A stretch of DNA of 64,000 nucleotides. It comes from Serilophus lunatus. Taxonomy: Eukaryota; Chordata; Aves; Passeriformes; Eurylaimidae. The notes beneath the pieces were generated by a model. It had not been told where the DNA came from. It did no database searches and was given only the letters and a program-made list of their open reading frames with translations. Both the position numbers and the translations under genes were made by a program. The stretch's first letter is position 1, and each line of letters begins with the position of its first letter. The stretch spans positions 1,446,048 through 1,510,047 of the forward strand of contig VXBA01002661.1 of assembly GCA_013399895.1 (NCBI GenBank), in the 5' to 3' direction. This document shows positions 28,155-40,200 of the stretch, one piece after another.

Positions 28155-28182
28155 TTTTTTTGTTTTTTGTTTTTTTTTTTTT
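28155..28182. repeat. T-rich low-complexity stretch
   Basis: Poly-T interrupted by single G bases. No associated repeat element was recognised. Confidence 0.85.
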
Positions 28183-28838
28183 ATTATAGATGTACATCAC
28201 TCTTCCCCAGTCTGATAAAGGGATGGCATAGCTCTCTCTTTTATTATTATTTTTTAAGACATAACATACTTCATGGATTAACACTGGTCATAAGGAACTA
28301 AAAGAGTGATTAATTCCTTATGTATTTCCCTGGCACACCCATGCAGTCCTGGTCCCTGTGCCAGGACACCAAGCACGTTGCTTACTGCTCTCTTCCTGCA
28401 AGTCAGGAGCATTTGATCCTTGGTGATTTTTCTCATTCCGATGAGCATTTTGTCTCTCCGCATTTTGTACCACCACACCCACCAGAGTTTCACTGAAGTC
28501 TTCTCAAGGCGATAATCACTGCAGCACAATACTGCTGCAGCGCTGGAGTGGCCCTAATGGAGAAGAGGGGAAAATCATTAAGATTACATCACAGCTCCAA
28601 GCTCTCTGAATCTTGCAAATCTGGAAAGCAAATGTTGAACTCAGGAAAACCTCCATGCCGCCCATTGTTAAGTGAAAGCCTGGGAGAAAAATGAACAAAT
28701 ACATTGCATATTTTTTTAAATATTGTTGTACTGCTCAGAATAAATGTTCTAAAAATGCTCTCAAGGAAGAATAGTGAATATAATAGATACATTTTTGTTA
28801 GGATACATTCATTAGCATGAGGAACTATCTGTTTCCTG

Positions 28839-29381
28839 ATGACTTCCTCTCTTACCAGTACATATTTAATCTTTCCAAGCATGTCTACCTTGTTGCCATT
28901 TGATCTGTTCATTGTGGAATATCAATTTAAATTTCATGTTTGCAGGGCATGTGAGAAGGCTTACATCAATGAATCATTGAGACGGAAATATCCCAGTTTA
29001 CTGGCAGAAGCATCAGCTGAATGGAATAGTTTTGGGGCCTTTGGCAACACCTTGTTAAAGGTATTACTGGTGTTTGACACAAACAAGGATGATGAAGCTT
29101 TGTTCAGAGGGAAACCACAGTGGCCAGAATGCATCATTCTTCATCTTCATAATAAATTACAATACAGAACTATTTATTTCTTAGGTAATGACAGATGTTG
29201 TTTTTTAAGTTTGCTCTTGATCTTGTACAATACAACAAAAGAAATATTTTGTCTCCTATATTTAACACCTAGAATTTTTTGCTTGCACAAAAGTTTTTCT
29301 TTGAAGATTTCAGTAAGAACTGAGGACACTGCCATTTTCTTCAGCAAGGGATTTTTTTCAGGTGCTTTTGCTCTCAGCTAG
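28839..29381 (+). other. 180-codon open frame, unidentified, probably not a gene
   Basis: A long frame for AT-rich DNA. The middle (CRACEKAYINESLRRKYPSL and following) looks somewhat protein-like, while both ends are hydrophobic low-information sequence. No domain was recognised and no convincing promoter seen. It could be chance or a decayed element. Confidence 0.2.
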
Positions 29382-31179
29382 AAGAATCTGGCCCCATGCT
29401 TCCTGATGGGCATGGCCCATCAAGCTGTATCTTCTGCAACTTTCCTGATGACCATTGCTCCTACTTTTCAGTGGTGGTGCTTGTGAATCAGCTCTTCAGG
29501 CGTGTCACACTCAGCTCTCCCATCATTACCAAGACAAAAAAGTTCCACAGGCAACTCTCCTTCAAGCTCATCTCAGCTACTCAGTAGTTCTTCCACTCCC
29601 TGCCTTGTGCCATAGTTTGCTCTTTATCCTCCACTCACGAGTTTTCTCCTTCTTTATGCCTTTTCGGAGAATGTGGCCATTGATTCTACTATGGAGGATC
29701 AGAAGGAAGCAGCTAAAATGAGCTCCATTAGGGACATTTTAACTTGATCTTCTTTCTTTTCCTGTGGTTCATAGCATCTCACAGAGGAGACATGCTCTGC
29801 TTGGGCTCCATGATTACTCTGTCAAGGCTCATTGTTGGACTTCTCTGTATCTCTGTTCTATACCAATGCCTTTTAAACTTTTTCTCAGTTTTCTTCTTGA
29901 AAGAGGATCCTAATCCATACCCTAGGCCTGCTTCTTTTTCTTTGTTTCTATCCAGGGTTCCCAGGATATGTTATATTCCATACTGGCCAATCATTTTCTC
30001 TAGTCAATAAGAATTCAATGCAGTACAACATTCAGAAATACTGTTACAGTAACATTTTACCACCCTCCAGGAATCACTCAATGTCCATGAAATACAACAA
30101 GTCTTGTCTTGCACCAATGAATTGCTGATCTGTAGATAGTGAGGGGTGTTGGCAATGAATAGGTAAAAAAAAATTATTAAATGTTAGTTTGAGAGACAGT
30201 ATTGTGAAAAACTGCATTCTCTTTCAGGTAAAATTGCTTCATCTTTTGCTTAATTTCCTTTCTTTTTCATGATTTTTTCCAAATTCTTCCATCCATGAGG
30301 TGTAACTGAGCTGTTTCCAAAAATGAATTTCTCTTGTTCCACATTTCAGGATGAGGTTATAACTCTAAAATGTTGTTGCCAAATCATTTCTCATGATAAG
30401 TATTTTCTCTTCCAGCTATAAACCTGCGAGACCCTGTTTATTCTTACTGAGAAGGGGATTTAGACGTGTGGACAACTTCTCAGAGACTTTAAAGAAAAGA
30501 ACATGGAAGGTTTCACAGGAAGAGATAGACTAAGTGCTCATTACTATTCCTCCTTTTCTACAATATCACTGTAAGCTGAGTGAAAGTGCTTTCAGTTAGC
30601 CTCAAAGAACTCAGAGCAGGCCATTACCAGAATAACTGGTGATACAATTGTCACTCTGGCTGGAGATTACCCGATGCATAAAATGTGCATCATCAATTCC
30701 TTGCTCAGTTCTTCGCTTTAGACTGCTGAGTGCTACGAAGGCACTCCAAAAACCTGCAGGGGACGTATGTGTCTATGATGGAAATCCTTGGGCATAAATT
30801 GACCCTTACCCACATTCCAGCATTCCTACTCTGATATCCTTTTCTCCTTACTCGCAGGTGTACTGCGCCATTGCTCTTAAATTCAAATGTGCTAATCTCA
30901 CTGTGCATCAGTGTTACTCAGAACTTCCTCCTGCCTGAGAAAACTTCCCAGCCACCTTCAGGGTGCTCTCTGCAACTTTGAAGTTACAGTAAGTCAGAGA
31001 AGCTTGCTGATGGGGAAATCTCACTCTTTATTTCCTTTCCCCTATATCAGGTGTTGGATTTGCACCTTCTGCAAATCAGCACAAGGCTGCTGAGGGCAGA
31101 GAAATGGTCAGTTCAAATCCAGGTAAGTTCTTTTTGCTGAGGGCAGCTGGTCATAGAGAAAGACATCTGAACTTGTGTT

Positions 31180-31180
<1 letters not shown>

Positions 31181-31273
<93 letters not shown>
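31181..31273. repeat. TATC/GATA tetranucleotide microsatellite
   Basis: About 23 uninterrupted TATC units (93 bp). An open frame encoding IYLS repeats passes through it and is an artefact. Long perfect arrays of this kind are usually length-polymorphic. Confidence 0.98.
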
Positions 31274-34200
31274 CTGTATTTCTTCAATCCCACCTTACTA
31301 TAACTACAGAAAGTTAACTTATTAAAGCTTAAAAGAGTATTTGATCTTCTTCTCTTTCCCAGGTTGTCTAAAATTTAAAATCAAAACAGGCAATTTTGCT
31401 TATCATAATGAATAGGAAATGTTTATTATGTCTGCTGGTCCCTGTTGAAACCTTTCTGTTATTTCACTAGAAGAGATCCACTGAATGGTGAGAATGTTTC
31501 CATAGATGTCGTGCTTTATGGATATAAGAAAGCAAGATTTGCAGTGAAAGCTTTATTCTTTATTAAACTAGCTGGTATAGGTGGAGAAATCAGGTAACAT
31601 TTCAGCCTCAGAATCCCTTTTCAATTCAGCCAAGATCATTGTGTTCCACCTATACAGATATATACATAAGAGATTTTGTTGTTTGTTTCAGCCTTCACGC
31701 TGATGAACAAGGCTGTGTGAGCCTGAACTCTGGAAGGAAACAGAAAATCACTCCTGTTGATTATTCAAGCTGTCAGCTTCTATCACTAATCTTCTGAGAA
31801 GGACTGTGACTGCATAAAAAAGCCTTTCAGTTTGTGCTTCATTTAGGGATCTCGGGTTCACCCAGGATACTTGTTTGAAATAAAAACATATCCAAAGCTG
31901 AGCACTGGGATGCATGTGACACAGTCAAGACTGTTTTTTTGAGGAATCCATATGTCTGCCACTGACAGCACTTTGCTTAATAGCTGTAAAGTTGCATCGA
32001 TTTTCTTAGTACTGTAATGTCCTAGTCCCATTGGGTAAGAATAGCCTGTACAAGTCTGTTACTACATACTCAGCAAGTATTACCAGACAAGAAAGAAGCA
32101 CAATTCTTCAAGTACTGGGAGAAAGGTTGTCCTAGTTCTTTGGAAATCTTTCTTGTTTCTTCTTTGACCTAGCAGAGACCTAAAACTGTTCAGTGGTTTC
32201 TTCAAGGTTTTGCAACAATGAGGCAGAACCTGGCAGATTCTCAGTGTAGAATAAGTAAGGGTAACTTTTTGAATTGATAAAAGCGTTTGGAAACATGATA
32301 TAAAAAGAAGTGAATCAGTGATAGCTATATTCACTGCTGGTGAATAAAGGCTCAGGGCTGTGGCCCTTAGTAGGCAGCTGAGCACGGAGTACTGCTCTCT
32401 GAGGCAGGGGTGAGGTTGTGATTGGGTAGATTGAGGCACGTTTGGACTTTCAAGCAGAAAAGAAACTGTACAACAAAGGGGAGAGCACTATTGTGATATT
32501 GCTGGTTCCTTCTTTTCACAGCACATGATGCAGAATGGCGCAAGGAAAGTGCTGCATCTCTGGTACTGAATGTCTTCTCCCATATGTGGAGCTGGCAAGT
32601 GATCTCTCTGTTGTCCTTGCACAAAATTGTGTCTTTCCTTTACTTTTGTCATATAAAGACATCCCTGTCATGAATCTGCAGTGGGCCCAGCCCTGTTAAG
32701 TGAAGAGACTGTCTAGTACTGATACATAGAAATCTCAAACTGAAGGATTTTTTAAAAAGGTTTGGGAGGGAGATATCCTGTACTCCATTCTTTTTCTCTA
32801 CAGCTCCTTTGGCCCCCTCCTCCCACTTCCACACCCTGAAGTCAAGTTTGTAAACCTTTTGAACTATTTTAAAAAATGTACAGCTTGTCCTCTAAGACAT
32901 AGGAAATTACATTTGATGGTCTATTGTATAAGAATTTCCATATTTAGACAAAAATCAACAGATACAATCTCTGATTTCCTTTTCCCCATACTCCTCATGT
33001 TTGCCTTTTTCTTGCATTGCTTGGTTTGGCTGCTGCCATGTTGTGGCAGAAGCAGACGTCACCAATTAGAAGATGGATTTACAGTAAGAGATGTATAGTG
33101 AAAGATACGTTCAAGTGCCTGCCTGCTCATCCAGCTACCACATACGAACCCTGGGCCAGATTGTCAGCCCCAGCTCACATCTGGTGTTTTTGATGCTTCT
33201 AAAGGTATTTCAGAGACAAGCTTCTACTCAGTCTGTGCAAAAAAGATGTCACATATAAGAAAATTTTTTCCTCCCTGGTTACAAATTCTGAAACAATCAT
33301 TCTGGGTCTTAGAAAAACAGAGGCCAATGATATTAGGCTGGATTAATTATGTAGCAAAACTCTAAAAATGATTCTAAACATAAAATTTGGATTTCTTGAA
33401 GTTAATTATTTGGTATAATCATAGTGTAAATTTTCTCAATGAAAGTAAACTCATTAACAGTACTGATTAAGAAAGGAGCTCACTAACAGAAGCTCAATAA
33501 CTTTGTAGTAGCTAAACCCATTTGTAGAAAGGCTGGATAGAAACAGAAGAAAAATCAGAATGGAATGTTTAAAAATCAATGCAGTAAAAACTAAGCTTTC
33601 TGAATTAAAATATTTTTTGTAAGTATGACTCTGGCTAATTTTAAAACCAAGAAAATGACTTATGGATTCAGCAAATAAGTTAAAAAAACCCAAAACAACC
33701 TCTCTGAAATTAAGATAACAGCTAAATGATAGTTTATCATTTGCACTTGAGACAAGACTTTAGTTTTTGTCAATTTGGACAAGAAGAATCATTCTTATAC
33801 TCCGTTTCCAAACTGTGGGACGGACTTCCTTTGAAAGAAAAGATGCTTACTAAATTCTAGCTTCTACTCTAACAACAGCTAACTTAACCATATTTTCCAT
33901 TGTCATCCTTCTCTTTTGCTAATCTACAAAGAATGTTTTACACTGTGAAATATCCATGTAACTACAATGTTTGTATTCATGTGGAGAAAATTCTAAGCAC
34001 ATGAAAGTAAAGCACATTCCTCATGACCTTTATGCTGCTTGAAGATTAAGAATACAATAGATTAAAAGAATCCAGGAATAAATTGGTCTCTAGGGAGCAG
34101 TCAGAGTATTTGTGTAAGTCTGTTCTGCTTTAATATATGAGTCACAAATGAAGTCCTATAGAAATGCCTGAAATATTTTTGAAACACATTAGTTACATGG

Positions 34201-37200
34201 CCTCATCCCCTCTTTGGATTTTGTATTTCAGAAGTAGCGCTGATCAGAGGAGTATATGCCATGTATTAAAAAAAAAAAATAAAAAAATTAAAGTCCAGCT
34301 TCTACACAGTAAGGCTGTTTAAGCTCTGTAGTTCTACAAAAGCTAAGGAAATGCTCCCAGAAATACATTGTTTCCAAATAAATGTATTCCCATAACAAAT
34401 ATTTGTACTTTTTTTGCGATATTTATGCAGTTTGACCAGTTGTAGATAATCTCAAGACTCTAATAAATATTTGGGGCTAGATTAAATAAGTTCAGTGTAG
34501 TTATGTTGATTAGTAGGATCTGAAAAGCTGGACCCTTAACTGCTCCCATCAAGAAACCACAAGCACCTTGTGACATGAAGAAAAAGCTGTTGTCAAAAAA
34601 ATAGTTAAATTTAAAATAAAATGTTAAATTAAAACTTTTGATCTTGTTAAAATACAATGTTCAGTGGTAGATATTAAAAATTAATCTGGTAGATGCTAGC
34701 TGAAAAGCATTAGAAGCAGCACTACCACAAAGTCACAGGTGACACAGGTTCAGACAGAGGTCCTAATTTATGATCTTTTTGCTATCATACTAGCTTGAAA
34801 ACTGTCTTTATTCTTTTGGCATTAAATAATGTTTCAGAAACAAATAAGTGTGAATAGACATCTGCTTCTTTTTGATGGGTCATGAAACTTTATTTTGCTC
34901 TGACTATGTATCTCTGTTCTTACTCTGTTTCAATAACAACAATCTAAGTTCAAGGTGTATTTGGCAAATGCTACCAAACTTCTAGTTTTCAGTAAGTCCA
35001 GGGCTGAATGTAAATCTGTATCCAGTAGGATCTGACTCTCAAGCATGCCCTGCCATATCTGCTGCTTTCTCATAATCTGCCTTTTGGATGCTCATGCATA
35101 AATTAGGTTTTTGGTCAATGCTGCTTTGATGATTTCCGCATCGAGCTCCATTTTGTGGTGTAGGTATCCCTGTGTTAGCTAACACAAAGAGAGATTGCAA
35201 AACAGCCCTTGTGAAATGAAGGCAGTGTTATAATCAAATGTTAGCAATAAAGGCTTAATTAGACTCTAGTCCCATGCATGGTGCCAAACCCAAATAGCCT
35301 CTTATGCATGCACTTTTATTGTGTGCCATATTTAATTGAATCCTTTGAAGCAATCTAGGATTCACATCCCAAAGATTATAACCCCAATCTCATTAAGAGT
35401 GAAATCCTCAATTGCTGTGACTAGGAAGAAACTTCAAAGCAGAACTGCTGTCAACTGTGCTTGCTCCAGGAGCAGCAGGTCTGCAATGTCCCAGCAGGAT
35501 GTTGCTGGGAGCAACCTCAGCATGTCAGGGAGCATGATGTGTACACCTTGCCAGATGTTTCCCTCCATCCATAGACAGTCCTGCAGGATCCTCACATTCC
35601 TGGCAAATATTATCCCTGGGAATGCAGTAATGCTGCTGTGAGCAAGCAGAAAAGATGTGCATGGCAGCATTACAATTCTTACAGCGTTCAACATGCACCT
35701 ACTTTATTCTTCTTGCATTCAAGAATAAAGACCCAGGTCTTGGATTAGTGCTTTTCTTCCGGTATCCTTTAGGAAATGCTAAAGGCAGAGCAAGGCAAGG
35801 ACTTAGAGATCCGTATTTAATGCCTAAACAAATCATTTAAAGTGGTATGTCAAAAGACCAAATCTGAGGAGCAAATAAATTAGGTGGAATTAGTCCCAGA
35901 TTTTACAAGGGAATTTGAAACAAGGCAGAGGTCCTGAAATGGTTGCTTTCAGACTTGACCATGCCCATGGTTGTTGTGACCTGAACTGTTTTTTTTTAGG
36001 GCATCTTGACCTCAGCAGGGGAAAGCGTAAGCAGGTTTGATGGTCTTGTCTTCCGGCAGAAGTCAAGTACCTCCCTACTGCTTTGGGCAGGGATTTCCTT
36101 TGTTGATGAACATGCTTCAGCCTTGAATAGGTAATCATGTAATTTTCTAATAATTACAGCCAACTTGCATTTCACTGAAGTTAAGGGGCAGGGCTATCTG
36201 GTGCATTATTATGAGTTTGAATAAATGTAACAAGCAAATCATATTAGATACAATTTCAATGAAAGATTACAGCAAGATACTTTTAAAATATTTTTTTAAG
36301 AGATCCGTGCCCTTTTCATTAAAAAGCAAACGATTTTGTTTCACATCTCCTTGTTCTGGAGAGGAAGAGGTGGACGTTTCTTTTAGATAGTCTGGCTAAG
36401 CAGTCTGGTAGAATATTAGAGAAGGTTCTTATGTGGAAGTAAAATTTCAGAAGTGAAAATAGTTTTGATAAAGTCTGTAGGGAATTTGAAAGATGACGTT
36501 CAAAAAACTGCACCCACCGCCCTCTTCTAAAGATGGTTTTCCCATTAAGATTCATAAACTGTCCTGGAATTTAACTAGGAATTTTGCCTCTGGTTCAAGA
36601 AGACAGGACCACATTTCAAGTAATTAACTCACTAAGCTCAGAAAAGGCCATTCTCATTCCTTTGTTCCACTTGGTTGGTATGTTTACATCTAACACAAGC
36701 ATTTCTGACCTTTTGTGCTTTCTGTTTTGCAGATACACAAGTTAATGAGTGATCTGTGTGCAGCTTTTCCCATTGCTTTTGTGAAAAGCAAAACATGACC
36801 TTTCTCTTCAGTCAGGTATTTATTTCTCCCTAACGTATTTATCAAGTTGGTTGCACGAACACCCAGTTAACAGTAGCATTTGCTGCACAGCACTGCTGTG
36901 TTCAGTGCAATTGAGGATCCTGTAGCATCCATTAACTGCAGTATCAGGAAGTTTACTAAAATATCAGGAAGACCTCAAACTGTTCTATTAGATGAGCTTT
37001 CCCAGACACTAGGGTGGAGGAGACAATAATGTTAGAAATACACCTAATATCTGAAACTTTGATTCCACAAATGGGTAAAACGAGATATATAAAGGTTGGC
37101 TAATCACTTGATTTTACAGGCTGATCTATCATTAGCTTGTGAAAAAGTAGGCAGGGTCAGATGTGATACAGACTTACAAAGTTATTTGCAGTCTGGGAAA

Positions 37201-40200
37201 AATTAAGTTGGAATGATTGTTTTCCTCCTTTCACCTTTTGTAGAATTCAAGAACTTCAGGCAGGTAACAGGCAAGCAGTGAAAAGAGAAGCAAATTACCA
37301 TGATTTTCATGCGGTCGCTCAAATTTGCTGCATGGTGGAAATCAAGATCCCATAATGGTGAGGAGGTCAAACGTATAAAACAATTCAAGAAGCAGCTGGT
37401 TTAATTTAGGGAGGTAAGCATCCAGACTTTTCAATGTAAGAATGCACATGTGAGGTCCAGTAGTGCCTCATCTGAGAATATCTGAAAGCTAGAAGGATGT
37501 ATGAAGGGGAAGGACTACTCAGTACATGCCCTGCTTACTTTTTTGTGCTTTCCTCTGCATGCATAGATAGCCACTGCTAGAGATCAGGTCCTAAATGCAC
37601 TTTCAATCCGATCTAGTACAGCAATTCCCGTCTTGTTCTCTCTAGGTAAGGAATGCTTAGACACAGATTTATTTTAGTGCATCTTTATCTCAAAAGTGCT
37701 GTCAAGCAATTTGCAAGTGATTTGAATAATTCCTTTTCACATCCCTAGTAAGCGATGCCAGGGAGCATTTGCTGTTCAGCATTTGTGAAAGTGCTGATCT
37801 ATAATCAGATAGTAATCTGTTCCTCTGCTGTCTGGAAAGAAAAAAAAAAAAAGCTATAAATTCATAGCTCTCTCATGAGGGCTGCAAAGATCACATGCTT
37901 TTTGTTTCCCCTTTTCACCCACAATAGCCCCCTTCACAAACTAGCTGCAGTAAGCAGTGGCACAACAAGTGAATTCTGCATTATATCTTCCGTCCCACAG
38001 CACAGCATTGTTTGGAAGCTTCCCAAGTAGTATTGCACCACTGACTACATTCTTAGCCCAGTGGGTATCAGTAGCTCAGAAAATTGATTCCCTACTTCGT
38101 TAGTTAGAGAACTTCCCATTTTTACCCAATCCCTTAAGCTCTGTTCTCTAGTACCATCAGTCAGTAACAACACAGATACCCTTATAAACAACCAAATTTT
38201 ATGTCAGAGGATAAAAACATTCTCAATAGGAACTTCGTAATATTTTTACTGACTGTTAGTGAAATGGCATACACTGCTTCAAATGTTGTTTTCTTATTTA
38301 TTGATCTCTTCTTCCTTCCTTTCCCCGCACCTGTTTTAGCCCTCCAACTCAATATATTTAGTCTTGCTATCTTTCAAGCAGAAAGACTAATGAGTACATG
38401 GGCACTAAAAGTATGGCATCTTTCATGAGTTTGCATGTTAGTGACAGGTTACATGTTATAGTTGATATTGTATCAGTGAAAACCATTGTTCAGAGTGACA
38501 AGAGTACTATAAACCCTTCCTGTTCTCTAAAAAAAGCAACAAGGGCACAAAGTCCAGGATACTAATTTTCAAGGTTAGCACTGTTTCAGAGCTTAAGACT
38601 GTAAGACTTTAGTCCTAGCTATCAAGGAAGATAATTTGGGATAATTAATGAAAATTTAATTGTATAATTAAGCTGGCTACTACATAGATTTGGTATTACA
38701 ATCCTGACATAAACCTCCCCTAATCTAGGGCCAAACAGCCTGATCCAAAGCACACCAAGGATAGCAGAAGTCTTCCCATTGTCTTCAGTGGGCTTCCAAC
38801 CAGGCTGTTTGCTCGTATCTATTTAAAAGTAATTTTTATTGCATTTTCTTGCATTTTTACAATATCTGAACAGCTGCAAATTAACCACATAGGGGTATAA
38901 TGGAGAGCATTTACCGAAAGATAGTGGAACGCCACTGGTGTGGCTCAGAGCAGGAAGCCTGTGCTTGGTGCTGACAGCAGCTTCCCTGGGGCAAGGTGCC
39001 AGGCTCACTCCAGCAGCTCCAAATCCCTGTGAAAGGAGAGAGGAGTGAGGCCCTGCCCTGCTAGGACAGGCTGTCAAACCACTCAGGAAATGGCTTTCAG
39101 TCCTGGCCTCACTTACTGAGGGTTTCTGTGAGGAAGTTCATCTTTAACAACTAGCCCGGAGAATGGGCCTGAGAGGGAGTTGGGCTCCCTGGCTTCCTTT
39201 GCTTTCCAGAGCTGACACTTACACCCCACCCTGTGCAAAATATAGTCTGGAAAAGTAAAGTAGGCTCATTAATATCCCAGTATCCTTGCTTCAGGCTTTC
39301 TTGCCTTTCCCTGCTCAGGATGCCATAGAAATTGGCTGTGCTTTAGGTTTGTGCTGGGCATGGAGCAATATTGCAATACCATGTGGAGCAGGTCTGGGCT
39401 GGCTGTGGTCTCTGGAACACTGCAGCCATGGGGCTGGGCACAGGGTGCATGGGCTGGTGCTGGTCCCAGGGGCACTCCAGTAGCTGCAAGCAAGGACCAG
39501 TGCCTGTGACAAGACTGGGAAAAGGTGCAATGTGACATACCTCCGTGTGAACTGCTTTCACGTGCTTGTGGTGAATTGCAGAGACTTAGAGGGGCTCCCT
39601 GTGCTCCAAAATGTCAAATTGTTCCACAACAGTCCAGATGAGTTAAGATGAGAGATAAGAAGTACCTTTTACAATCTGAAATATCACTTGAGCTTAATTA
39701 GAAAACTGTAATTATGTGAATTTCTTAATAAAGACATGGCATCTTTGGTGACTGAAGCAATTGCTTTGCAACTCAAAAGTGACAACACGAGTCTGTACAA
39801 TTACACTGCCATCATCATCAGATTTGGAGAGTTGATTTTACCTTTTTTTGATTTGTCTTTATGGAAGACCATAAAAATGTATTACAAAGAGATTAATTTC
39901 TGTCCTTGAAGATTTATTGATGCATTTTGACAAAAAAATGGAGATTTAATAGCCAACATCATAGATGTGAAACATTGCTGGGTGTTTTCTACATACATGC
40001 AAAATGGTTTCTTTTCCTCACTTTAGGATGGAGGAGCAGATTTATAGGTCTCTCAGGAAGATGAGTTTGGATCCTTGTAATTACCCAATAAGCACTGACT
40101 GCTAACTTTAATTGTATTTCTTTGTCCATGGGAAAACACAGCTTCCACAGCTGACCTTTTTTCGGGATCATCTGAGCACAGAGTTTCCTAGAGACTAGAG

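Larger units (their letters stand above)
17711..31180. other. Long intergenic stretch, no gene recognised
   Basis: No CR1 or LTR was recognised in 13 kb. There are short T tracts near 18744, 21197 and 23173. A GC-richer patch (about 21640-21930) carries overlapping frames of 119 codons (minus) and 83 codons (plus) without a recognisable family. Another patch at 28290-28560 is also open on the minus strand. None is supported as a gene. Confidence 0.55.

Noticed and set aside
31104..31325. 73-codon frame with IYLS repeats
   Set aside because: It is the translation of the TATC microsatellite.
32859..33098. 79-codon plus-strand frame with a hydrophobic segment, considered as a PAG1-type membrane exon
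   Set aside because: Palmitoylation-like CC after a hydrophobic run was suggestive, but the rest does not resemble PAG1 and no further exon was found.
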